9,826 bases of DNA from an uncultured Corynebacterium sp. (lineage in GTDB: Bacteria > Actinomycetota > Actinomycetes > Mycobacteriales > Mycobacteriaceae), in the NCBI RefSeq assembly GCF_902489365.1, contig NZ_CABTZR010000078.1:1-9826 (forward strand), given 5' to 3'. The notes under the pieces are model-generated. The model had not been told where the DNA came from. It ran no database searches and worked only from the letters and a program-made list of their open reading frames with translations. The position numbers and the translations under genes were made by a program. Below are positions 1 through 5,970 of this stretch, piece by piece. The first letter of the stretch is position 1. Every line of letters begins with the position of its first letter.

Positions 1-2
1 CC

Positions 3-101
3 CCGCAAGACCCAACGCCGAACGAGAAGCAGAACGCCCCCCAGCCCCACCCCCCGACAGCAGCTAACCCCCAACCACCAGACACAGAAAAGCGCCGGTA
101 A
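3..101 (+). CDS. possible C-terminal tail of a truncated upstream + strand gene
   Basis: Reading from base 3 gives an open stretch of 32 codons that runs in from the left edge and stops at TAA 99-101. The peptide is rich in Pro, Gln, Asn and Thr (begins PQDPTPNEK, ends PPDTEKRR), like a disordered tail. This frame avoids the rare Arg codons AGA and CGA that occur in the neighbouring frames, and about two thirds of its third positions are G or C. A competing frame from base 2 stops at 65-67 with another Pro/Ala/Glu-rich peptide. The C-rich base composition alone could produce either. No product can be named and the gene may not be real. Confidence 0.3.
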   Translation, partial: PQDPTPNEKQNAPQPHPPTAANPQPPDTEKRR

Positions 102-118
102 CCTGCAACAAAGGCGCT
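91..118 (-). terminator. candidate rho-independent terminator, − strand
   Basis: AGCGCC (91-96) and GGCGCT (113-118) form a 6-bp stem with a 16-base loop. Read on the − strand the stem is followed directly by TTTTCTGTG, a short T-rich tract. It lies about 215 bases beyond the stop of the − strand membrane-protein gene, so it could end that transcript with a long 3' UTR. The stem is short. No T tract follows on the + strand. Confidence 0.35.
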
Positions 119-334
119 GCCGATAAAAGAACCCGTTAGACAAAGCCATGCTGGCGGGGACATCGGCGATCCCGCACAACGACGGCCGCCCAGTGCGCGT
201 CATCCTACGCTCTAGCGATTCTTACCGGCTTCAGTTATGAGCGCGAATCCAAACGACGCCGCGCTGCCCCATTGGTGACAGCGGCGATTCTGGGTGAGTA
301 TGGGGCGGGGACGTCGTCAAGCATAGGTATACAA
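102..334. other. intergenic region without a supported gene
   Basis: This stretch holds no ORF I would call real; the best − strand candidate, 324-235 (29 codons), has no ribosome binding site. It contains a perfect 7-bp inverted repeat, GCCCCAT (266-272) and ATGGGGC (300-306), with a 27-base loop and no T tract on either side. I checked it for a tRNA T-arm and found none. Confidence 0.5.
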
Positions 335-1129
335 CTAGGCGTCGACTGGCGGTGGCCCCGGCGTCTCGTCGAGGATCCCCGCGTGTACCAGATAGCTGGC
401 AAGGTCGCCGTAGTTGGTCACCACCTCGTCCGGGTCGTACCCACCCATCACGTACTCGATGACCGCGTTACGATTCTCGAGCACTTCCACCATGACGAAT
501 TCCTCATCCTGTCCAAAAATTGCGATCTGGGAACCGCGAGTGGACGTGTAATCCACAACAGACTCCTGCAACCCCACGCGCTCCGCGTCGCGAATGGCTC
601 CCTGATTCTCGGTGTACTGAGCGACCAACTCACCGTCGGCCCCATAGAGGCAGGAAATGGTCGGGACCCACTGCGCGTCGTAGCCCTGATCTGCTGACTC
701 GCCGAAATAGGACGTATCTTCGTAGCACTCGGACGTCAGCTCAGCCAGAGGTGTAGGAACAGACGCCGGCACCTCGGACTCTCGGATAGCGTCAACATCA
801 TCGATGTCAATCGTGCGCTCCCAATAACCGGCATCAGAGGCATCGACCTCTCCTGGCCCATCTTCCAATCCAGCAGCAAAGTCTTTAAGCTCCGAAAATG
901 CCGCCACAAGAGCGAGCCCTGTAACCAGAATAAGACCGAGGATAATTGCTAGAGCAATCCACACCGTTTTCTTCGAACCGGGCTTCTTCTGTGGCGGTTG
1001 CGGCATCCCCTGGCCTTGCCCATTAAAACCGGGAGGCGCTTGGTTGTTCCCAGGTTGGACGTGGTGCGGGTTCTGGCCAAATCCGCGGGGAGGCGACTGA
1101 GATTGAGAGTTGTCAAATGGGTTCGTCAT
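335..1129 (-). CDS. single-pass membrane protein with Pro/Gln-rich N-terminus, unknown function
   Basis: Encodes 264 residues from ATG 1129-1127; a GTG ten codons upstream (1159) is possible, but MTNPFDN is a more natural start. Residues 1-50 are rich in Pro, Gln, Gly and Asn. A basic patch (KKPGSKK, 48-54) precedes one hydrophobic segment, about 55-78, which predicts an inside N-terminus and an outside C-terminus. The outer part (79-264) is acidic, has only two cysteines (C135 and C160, a possible disulfide), and ends in a proline-rich tail (PGPPPVDA). I see no lipobox and no known domain. It is divergent from the helicase gene. The layout of a disordered cytoplasmic tail, a membrane span and a small outer domain is common among corynebacterial envelope proteins, but the function cannot be read from the sequence. 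The reading frame itself is secure. Confidence 0.85.
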   Translation of the reverse strand: MTNPFDNSQSQSPPRGFGQNPHHVQPGNNQAPPGFNGQGQGMPQPPQKKPGSKKTVWIALAIILGLILVTGLALVAAFSELKDFAAGLEDGPGEVDASDAGYWERTIDIDDVDAIRESEVPASVPTPLAELTSECYEDTSYFGESADQGYDAQWVPTISCLYGADGELVAQYTENQGAIRDAERVGLQESVVDYTSTRGSQIAIFGQDEEFVMVEVLENRNAVIEYVMGGYDPDEVVTNYGDLASYLVHAGILDETPGPPPVDA

Positions 1130-1163
1130 GTCGCTCAATTTAACAGAGAACCACGTCACGCAA

Positions 1164-1169
1164 ACCCTA
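1164..1169 (-). promoter_or_regulatory. candidate −10 box for the membrane-protein gene
   Basis: The − strand reads TAGGGT here, which fits the relaxed actinobacterial −10 (TANANT except for one base). It lies about 35 bases upstream of the ATG at 1129. No good −35 is visible. An AT-rich TTAAAT closer to the ATG (1133-1138 region) is an alternative that would give a nearly leaderless mRNA. Support is weak. Confidence 0.25.
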
Positions 1170-1239
1170 AAAATGCAGGATGCGAGGCCTAATCCCCGCC
1201 GGTAACTGTGATGCTTTTCGGTCTGGCTGGCCCGAGCAC

Positions 1240-1245
1240 TAGACT
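1240..1245 (+). promoter_or_regulatory. −10 box of a probable leaderless helicase mRNA
   Basis: TAGACT matches the actinobacterial −10 consensus TANANT. Only nine bases (1246-1254) separate it from the ATG at 1255, so the expected transcription start falls on or next to the start codon. No Shine-Dalgarno sequence lies in that gap. Leaderless mRNAs are common in corynebacteria. The −35 region is weak. Confidence 0.55.
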
Positions 1246-1254
1246 TTTCAACCG

Positions 1255-2568
1255 ATGACTACTTTCGCCGAACTCGGCCTCCCCCGCGATATTGTTCGTA
1301 TCTTAGACAAACAGGGCATCACAACCCCCTTCCCTATCCAGGAAGCCGCTATTCCCGACGCCCTCGCTGGCAAGGACGTCCTCGGCCGTGGCCCCACAGG
1401 GTCGGGTAAGACCTTTACGTTTGGTCTCCCTACGCTGGCCCGATTGGCCGAGTCCGGAGTGTCGCGCCCGGCCCACCCGCGCGGGCTGGTCCTGGCACCG
1501 ACGCGCGAGCTGGCAACCCAGATCCAGCAGCGCTTAGAAGAACCCGCGGCGGCATTGGGACTGCGGGTACTGGCAGTCGTCGGGGGCGTCAACATCAACA
1601 ACCACATTCGCTCGCTTGCCCGCCCGGTTGACCTGCTCGTTGCCACACCGGGACGCGCACAGGACCTCATCGACCAAGGAAAGCTTTTCTTCGACCACGT
1701 CACTATCACCGCCCTCGACGAGGCGGACCAGATGGCGGACATGGGTTTCCTCCCCCAGGTACGCAAGCTGCTCAAACTCACACCAGTTGATGGTCAACGT
1801 TTGCTCTTCTCCGCCACCCTCGACGGCGAAGTCAACAAGCTGGTCAACCAGTTCATGCACGATCCCGTCACCCACTCCACCGCCCCCGTCGAGGCAGCCG
1901 TCGACACGATGGAACACCACCTTATTTTCATCGGCACCCGCGAGGCCCGCAATGACGTCGTTCTTCGTCTCGGCGCACGTAAGGGCAAGACCATCATGTT
2001 TATGCGCACCAAGCATGGCGTCGACAGGCAGGCCAAAAAGCTGCGCCGCGTCGGAATCAACGCGTTGCCCCTGCACGGCGATAAGGGCCAGAGCTCACGT
2101 ACCAAGGCCATTGAGGGCTTTGCCGACGGCAGCGTTCCGGTACTCGTCGCCACCGATATCGCTGCCCGCGGTATCGACATTGCCGACGTCTCCCTTGTCG
2201 TCCACGTCGATCCGCCAGCTGAGCACAAGGCCTATCTACACCGCTCTGGCCGCACTGCACGCGGAGGCGACTCCGGCACCGTAGTCACGCTCGTCACCGA
2301 CGAGCAACGCGATGAGGTGGCAAAGCTCATCGCGAAGGCCGGGGTTGCGCACACCGACCTCGACATCAGTGACCACGCCAACCCCGCCAGCAGCCCCGAG
2401 CTTGCCCAGATGACTGGAGCGCGCAAGCCCAAGGGCGAACCGCTCGGCCCACCACACCAGCAACCATCGAAGAAGAAGCCACAGAGTCAGTCCGAAAGGC
2501 AGCCTGCGCGTCGGAGATCGGGTAGCCGTAACCAGCGCCGCCGACGGGGCAAAGCAGGTCAGCGATGA
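1255..2568 (+). CDS. DEAD-box ATP-dependent RNA helicase
   Basis: A 437-residue SF2 helicase expected to use ATP to unwind or remodel RNA in the cytoplasm. All core motifs are visible: the Q-motif region (F4 ... PFPIQ 25-29), Walker A GPTGSGKT (46-53), PTRELA (82-87), GG (110-111), TPGR (131-134), DEAD (155-158), SAT (186-188), the ATDIAARGIDI block (299-309) and HRSGRTAR (329-336). Motif I starts with Gly where most DEAD-box proteins have Ala. After about residue 380 the protein becomes a hydrophilic Pro/Lys/Arg/Gln-rich tail ending in a strongly basic stretch (SRNQRRRRG), typical of RNA-binding extensions in RhlE-like and other bacterial DEAD-box proteins. The start is set by the leaderless-type promoter just upstream. 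The stop overlaps the next gene by ATGA. RNA substrate and subfamily cannot be decided; ribosome assembly or mRNA turnover are the usual roles. Confidence 0.95.
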   Translation: MTTFAELGLPRDIVRILDKQGITTPFPIQEAAIPDALAGKDVLGRGPTGSGKTFTFGLPTLARLAESGVSRPAHPRGLVLAPTRELATQIQQRLEEPAAALGLRVLAVVGGVNINNHIRSLARPVDLLVATPGRAQDLIDQGKLFFDHVTITALDEADQMADMGFLPQVRKLLKLTPVDGQRLLFSATLDGEVNKLVNQFMHDPVTHSTAPVEAAVDTMEHHLIFIGTREARNDVVLRLGARKGKTIMFMRTKHGVDRQAKKLRRVGINALPLHGDKGQSSRTKAIEGFADGSVPVLVATDIAARGIDIADVSLVVHVDPPAEHKAYLHRSGRTARGGDSGTVVTLVTDEQRDEVAKLIAKAGVAHTDLDISDHANPASSPELAQMTGARKPKGEPLGPPHQQPSKKKPQSQSERQPARRRSGSRNQRRRRGKAGQR

Positions 2569-3419
2569 TTCTCCAGCCTCAAACCTGGCAAACCCGGATG
2601 ACCATGCATGAGGAGGCGGCTAACGAGTATCTCGCACGCTACCGCCACCCGGGCTCGTATCACCCTGTCTACGACTTCCTTTTCGAGTACTATCCCGTCC
2701 GCCCGTCACACCTGCGGCGTTGGCACCCAGGCGTCGGTGTGACTCTGGCCGGCGAGGCCCCGCATGCTGAGTGGAACTACTACCACCGCATTGATGAAGG
2801 CGTCACGGTGGACACTGAGGCCTTCCTCGCACGCCGCGGTAGCACCGTTCGCTACATCCTGAATCTGCTAGAAAAGACCACGCATAACCCCACCCAATTC
2901 GATTGCTTTGGCCTGCACGAATGGGCCATGGTCTACCACACCGATTCTCCTCGCCATGACTTGCCGCTGCGGTTAGGGGCGGAGGGGACGAATGAGGTCG
3001 TCGATAGGCACCGAATCAAGTGCACGCATTACGATGCCTTCCGTTTCTTCACTGAGCCCGCGCGCCCGCTCAACCTCACGGTGCTGACTCGCGAGGGACA
3101 ACCGGAGAACGACCAGGCGGGCTGCGTTCATGCGACTATGGATCTCTATAAATGGGCGTGGAAGTTGGGGCCATTGGTGCCGGGTGAGTTGTTCCTCGAC
3201 ACCTTCCGGCTAGCGGTGGCAGCACGCACACTTGATATGGAAGCGTCACCCTACGATTGCCGCGAGTGGGGCTTTGGGGTCGTCCCCATCGAAACGGCGG
3301 ATGGAAAGTCCGAGTACGTGCGTCGCCAACGCGAGCTTGCCGACGCCGCCGAGCCCCTCCGCGCGCGGCTTGTCTCCCAAATTCGCACCGCACTGCCCGC
3401 TACAATGAGGAACCATTAA
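2565..3419 (+). CDS. protein of the actinobacterial '3-methyladenine DNA glycosylase' family (function unproven)
   Basis: A soluble 284-residue protein resembling an actinobacterial family that, as I recall, carries the database name 3-methyladenine DNA glycosylase. Recognisable conserved blocks are HPVYDFLFEYYPVRP (33-47), LRRWHPG (50-56), CFGLHEWAMVY (114-124), HRIKCTHYDAFRFF (149-162), the PARPLN segment (165-170), GCVHATMDLYKW (186-197) and LDMEASPYD (222-230). I see neither the helix-hairpin-helix of AlkA/Tag enzymes nor the MPG/AAG fold signature, so the name looks inherited rather than demonstrated. The pattern of conserved His, Cys, Asp, Glu and Trp residues suggests an enzyme or a metal or nucleotide binder; that is inference. 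The ATG overlaps the helicase stop (ATGA), so translation is probably coupled; in-frame ATGs at codons 12 and 14 are alternative starts. Co-expression with an RNA helicase hints at a nucleic-acid role. Confidence 0.85.
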   Translation: MILQPQTWQTRMTMHEEAANEYLARYRHPGSYHPVYDFLFEYYPVRPSHLRRWHPGVGVTLAGEAPHAEWNYYHRIDEGVTVDTEAFLARRGSTVRYILNLLEKTTHNPTQFDCFGLHEWAMVYHTDSPRHDLPLRLGAEGTNEVVDRHRIKCTHYDAFRFFTEPARPLNLTVLTREGQPENDQAGCVHATMDLYKWAWKLGPLVPGELFLDTFRLAVAARTLDMEASPYDCREWGFGVVPIETADGKSEYVRRQRELADAAEPLRARLVSQIRTALPATMRNH

Positions 3420-3429
3420 TGTGACCCGT

Positions 3430-3451
3430 CGGGGCGCGCTGTGCCGCCCCG
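3430..3451 (+). terminator. GC hairpin between the glycosylase-family gene and the VWA-like gene
   Basis: CGGGGCG (3430-3436) and CGCCCCG (3445-3451) form a perfect 7-bp stem with an 8-base loop, ten bases after the stop codon. No T run follows, so it is not a classical intrinsic terminator. It could attenuate read-through, block 3' exonucleases, or do nothing. It ends 14 bases before the ribosome binding site of the next gene. Confidence 0.35.
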
Positions 3452-3465
3452 CGAAACCAGCGCGG

Positions 3466-3470
3466 AAGGA
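3466..3470 (+). promoter_or_regulatory. ribosome binding site of the VWA-like gene
   Basis: AAGGA followed by a 5-base spacer (AAGAG) to the ATG at 3476. This fixes the start of the membrane-anchored VWA-like protein and shows that it is translated independently of the upstream gene. Confidence 0.65.
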
Positions 3471-3475
3471 AAGAG

Positions 3476-4312
3476 ATGGCCCGGCACTCGGATGGAAAAA
3501 ATAACTACGCATTTGCACCGTGGGTTATCATCGTGGCCGTTTTAGCGGTGTTGGCGCTGGTTATCGGAGGGTTCTTCCTCTTCCGTGGAAACGATTCCGA
3601 TTCCGGTGAAACGGTGGCGGCAGAATCAACTACAGCTAAGACGGAGGAGACCTCTACTGCAGAGCCCACAACGTCGGCCGCGCCTGCGTCGTCGGAAACG
3701 GCGAAGGATACCGAATCGACGTCGGCCGCCCCCAGCGCGGAGGAGAAGGCCGCAGAGGAACAGGTCGCGCCGAATACTTTGTTCCTCCTCGATACGTCCG
3801 AGAACCTCGCGCCCTATTTCGATGCGGTAAGCCAGGGTGTGGCTGAGGCGGCGTCGGCAGCCGGCGCGGAGGGAAGCCACGTGGGCCTTTGGAACTACTC
3901 CTCTCCTCTTTCCGCCTCGGCAACCGTGGGTTACCGCCAAAACGTATCGTATGGGAATGCCGATAACGTTACCTATGCCGTAGGTATGTTTGGCACGGGT
4001 GGCGTTCCGCAAACCCGGAGTGCAGTGGTAGCCGCACTGGATAACGCCACCGACCAGGTGACTGAAAGCGGCAAGGACACACGCGTCGTGCTCGTGACCA
4101 CCGGCACGCAGCAAGATATGGATGATGCTGCCTTCGCCGAGGCCATGAAGAATGCCCGCGGCGACGGAGTGAGCTTGAGCGTGGTGCACGTGGGTAACGG
4201 CGAGAAGGATGCTGAACTCGAAAAGCTGGCTGATTCTTACAGCACGGTCGCAGATCCATCCGATGCCCAGGACAGTGCAACGGCCATTTCAGCCGCAGCC
4301 GGCGCACGCTAG
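3476..4312 (+). CDS. membrane-anchored protein with a von Willebrand A-like domain
   Basis: Encodes 278 residues. A short N-terminus is followed by one hydrophobic span (about 15-36), then a 60-residue low-complexity linker of Thr, Ser, Ala and Glu (about 38-98), then a folded domain to the end. The missing cleavage motif suggests a signal anchor with the C-terminus outside the membrane. The domain opens with a β-strand and acidic motif, NTLFLLDTSEN (100-110), and later has a second strand pattern (DTRVVLVTTGTQ) and a third (GVSLSVVHVG), the alternation seen in von Willebrand factor A domains. The metal site normally reads DxSxS; here the second Ser is Asn (DTSEN), so metal binding may be altered. 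No cysteine is present. Possible roles are adhesion, envelope scaffolding or protein assembly. Family assignment rests on fold pattern only; function is unknown. Confidence 0.8.
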   Translation: MARHSDGKNNYAFAPWVIIVAVLAVLALVIGGFFLFRGNDSDSGETVAAESTTAKTEETSTAEPTTSAAPASSETAKDTESTSAAPSAEEKAAEEQVAPNTLFLLDTSENLAPYFDAVSQGVAEAASAAGAEGSHVGLWNYSSPLSASATVGYRQNVSYGNADNVTYAVGMFGTGGVPQTRSAVVAALDNATDQVTESGKDTRVVLVTTGTQQDMDDAAFAEAMKNARGDGVSLSVVHVGNGEKDAELEKLADSYSTVADPSDAQDSATAISAAAGAR

Positions 4313-4345
4313 ACGCGGGATCTCATGCAAAACTAGTTCGCGACG

Positions 4346-4425
4346 TGCGCTCCCAGAGCGCAGAAAGCCGCCGCGTTTTTCCCAGGACACTGACGTGAGC
4401 AGCAGTGCGGGAAGGGCGCGGCGGC
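4346..4425. terminator. paired hairpins between convergent genes, probable two-way terminator region
   Basis: The genes on both strands stop on either side (4312 on +, 4437 on −). A compact hairpin, TGCGCTC (4346-4352), loop CCA, GAGCGCA (4356-4362), is followed 14 bases later by TTTTT (4376-4380) on the + strand. A larger one pairs GCCGCCGCG (4367-4375) with CGCGGCGGC (4417-4425). On the + strand RNA it continues inward through three U-G wobbles and five further pairs, with a CACTG/CAGTG hairpin at its tip. On the − strand the outer stem is followed by TTTCT. Neither strand shows the textbook stem plus immediate long T run, so the terminator call is by position and structure. Confidence 0.5.
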
Positions 4426-4436
4426 GAGTGGCGAGT

Positions 4437-5033
4437 TTAAGAGGTCTTGCGCTTACGGCGAGCAGCGAGCTCGTCGAGTCCAATAACGATGTCAGTCTCT
4501 TCTTCCTCCACGACGCGCTCGGCCGGGAAGGACGTGATGGTGCCGGAGAGCTCCTTAAGGATGCCGGGAACAGCGATACCGAATACACCTTGGCCGCCGG
4601 CGAGGAGGTCGATGACTTCATCGTTGGACCGGCACTCATAGACCGTGGTGCCGTCGGAGACAAGCGTGAGCTCCGCCAAGTCATTGACGCCGCGGTCCCG
4701 CAGGGATTCCACGGCGAGGCGGATATTCTGCAAAGAAATACCGGTGTCCAGCAGGCGCTTGACAATCTTGAGCACCAACACGTCCTTAAAAGAGTACAGA
4801 CGCTGGGAGCCAGAACCACGCGCGGTGCGGATCGAGGGCTTAACCAGGTCGGTGCGCGCCCAGTAATCCAGCTGGCGGTAGGTAATACCGGCTACCTGAC
4901 ACGCGATGGGTACGCGGTAGCCCAGCTCCTCGTCCGGTCCGACGTCGAAGAGGGATTCTTGGACATAGCCGTTCGATGCGGCGTCATCGAGCGGCAGGGC
5001 GCGGGACTCAGTGCGGTTGTTTTTACTGCTCAC
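4437..5033 (-). CDS. MerR-family transcription regulator, Rv1830 (ResR/McdR)-like
   Basis: Encodes 198 residues with GTG at 5033-5031. The start is supported by GGAG (5041-5044 on the complement) seven bases upstream. The N-terminal 36 residues are polar and variable. A MerR winged helix-turn-helix follows: YRVPIACQVAGITYRQLDYWAR (39-60), then a wing with GSGSQRLYSFKD (73-84), then a dimerisation-type helix (VLKIVKRLLDTGISL, 87-101). The C-terminal half contains a GQGVFGIAVPG segment and ends in a basic tail (ARRKRKTS). The wording matches M. tuberculosis Rv1830, a MerR protein linked to recovery of growth after antibiotic exposure and to cell-division control. No cysteine cluster for metal sensing is seen. 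It lies at the end of the same gene string as in mycobacteria and has its own promoter region. The family is certain; orthology is inferred from sequence recall and gene order. Confidence 0.92.
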   Translation of the reverse strand: MSSKNNRTESRALPLDDAASNGYVQESLFDVGPDEELGYRVPIACQVAGITYRQLDYWARTDLVKPSIRTARGSGSQRLYSFKDVLVLKIVKRLLDTGISLQNIRLAVESLRDRGVNDLAELTLVSDGTTVYECRSNDEVIDLLAGGQGVFGIAVPGILKELSGTITSFPAERVVEEEETDIVIGLDELAARRKRKTS

Positions 5034-5073
5034 GTAATTACTCCAGTGATGTTTGAGGGAGTTCTATTTTTCT

Positions 5074-5102
5074 ATTAAAGGCCACGTCAGCCACCACGTC
5101 AA
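5074..5102 (-). promoter_or_regulatory. candidate σA promoter of the Rv1830-like merR gene
   Basis: On the − strand, TTGACG (complement of 5097-5102) and TTTAAT (complement of 5074-5079) are separated by exactly 17 bases. Transcription would start about 30-35 bases upstream of the GTG at 5033, leaving room for the GGAG ribosome binding site. The −35 matches the consensus at five of six positions and the −10 at four of six. Confidence 0.5.
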
Positions 5103-5206
5103 GGGTCGCCCTCCGTGAACCTCTAGTAGAACTTTAGACTTTTTTGGTCACTTTGTCATCATTAGTCACACGCGTGTCATTAAAAAATTCGCTGATAACA
5201 AGTAAA

Positions 5207-5231
5207 AGCGGCACCCAGAAATAGTGCCGCT
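5207..5231 (-). terminator. rho-independent terminator of the DUF151 gene
   Basis: AGCGGCAC (5207-5214) and GTGCCGCT (5224-5231) make a perfect 8-bp stem with a 9-base loop. Read on the − strand the stem runs directly into TTTACTTGTTAT, a T-rich tail. It is about 80 bases past the stop of the DUF151 gene. This separates that gene from the downstream merR gene, which has its own promoter. Confidence 0.75.
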
Positions 5232-5312
5232 GTGTCTAGCGTGGAGCGCTGGTGAGTATGTCGAGCCGACCGCCGCCCTTCTACGTACGAAGCTCAGCTG
5301 AGCGCGCGGGCG

Positions 5313-5909
5313 CTAGTCCTCATCTTCCGGCGAGTCGCCCCCAAGCAAATCTTCTTCGGAAATTCCGGAGTCACGCATTAGCTGCTCGAAGTCATCGTCT
5401 TCCTGGGCTTTCTGCCGAGCCGCCATCTCTTGAAAATCGCGCGACCTCTTCTCCGGGAAGGTCTCTGGAGACTTAGCTTCGCGTTCGAGACCGTAGTATT
5501 CCTTGAGATCTTCATCGCTAATGTAAATAGCGACCTCCTCGAGCACTTCCTGCTCAAAGCGGATGGGCACCCCGTAGTGATCTGCAAGGACGAGGGCGTC
5601 ACAGATGCGGGCGTCGTGCTCCTCACCAGTTCCGTCGACCACATCGACCATGAAAGCTCCCTTGTGGTACTCGGAGACACAAATATGCTCGATCCCGTCG
5701 AGCTGGTCGGCGAAGGCAATCAAGAGTTCATAGGTACTAGGCCGCGCGTTGTAATGGCGCTCCAGCACTTGGAGAACGCGGGCTCCATCAATGGGCGAGA
5801 CCCACACAGGCACGTGCCGGTCTGCCTCTTCCCAGTAGAAGAGGGCACACAGGTTATTCTCGGGGCCGACGGGGTGGATTCCTAAAAACTTCAATACTTC
5901 TGCAGTCAT
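5313..5909 (-). CDS. DUF151 / bifunctional nuclease-family protein (Rv1829-like)
   Basis: Encodes 198 residues from ATG 5909-5907; a GTG three codons earlier (5918) is also possible and neither has a convincing ribosome binding site. The DUF151 domain fills residues 1 to about 135: an N-terminal FLGIHPVGPENN segment, a LFYWEEADRHVPVWVSPIDG strand region, and the conserved helix block CDALVLADHYGVPIRF with a VLEEVAI strand after it. Plant and archaeal relatives have been described as nucleases with both RNase and DNase activity; for actinobacterial members this is by family only. The remaining ~60 residues are a charged tail with a mixed part (PEKRSRDFQEMAARQKAQ) and then a very acidic end (EEDLLGGDSPEDED). 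The position between two merR genes matches M. tuberculosis Rv1828-Rv1830. It lies 61 bases after the ftsR-like gene and may share its transcript. Confidence 0.88.
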   Translation of the reverse strand: MTAEVLKFLGIHPVGPENNLCALFYWEEADRHVPVWVSPIDGARVLQVLERHYNARPSTYELLIAFADQLDGIEHICVSEYHKGAFMVDVVDGTGEEHDARICDALVLADHYGVPIRFEQEVLEEVAIYISDEDLKEYYGLEREAKSPETFPEKRSRDFQEMAARQKAQEDDDFEQLMRDSGISEEDLLGGDSPEDED

Positions 5910-5970
5910 GGCACCCACTTTTCCACACTTTCCTCACGCGTGGCGATTGACAGAGCAGCCCTCTATTCCG

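Larger units (their letters stand above)
5034..5312. other. 279-base intergenic region with promoter, palindrome and terminator
   Basis: No gene is visible here. From right to left, in the direction of transcription, it holds the terminator of the DUF151 gene (5207-5231), an AT-rich stretch with a 10-bp palindrome ACACGCGTGT (5168-5177) and four GTCA copies (starting at 5147, 5155, 5165 and 5176), and then the merR promoter (5074-5102). A 12-bp palindrome GCTCAGCTGAGC (5292-5303) lies just after the DUF151 stop codon. Confidence 0.6.

Noticed and set aside
37..55. Two C6 runs suggesting the actinobacterial 6C RNA
   Set aside because: In 6C RNA each C run sits in the loop of its own stem-loop. 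Here the runs are only seven bases apart with no flanking stems.
235..324. 29-codon ORF on the − strand after the membrane-protein gene
   Set aside because: No ribosome binding site, no promoter and no recognisable sequence; expected by chance at this length.
241..334. Possible tRNA in the left intergenic region
   Set aside because: No T-arm sequence, no acceptor pairing and no 7-bp stem in tRNA spacing; the 7-bp repeat present has a 27-base loop.
4209..5078. 289-codon open frame on the + strand across the merR gene
   Set aside because: It overlaps the end of the VWA-like gene and the full MerR gene in antisense; the MerR protein is clearly recognisable, this one is not.
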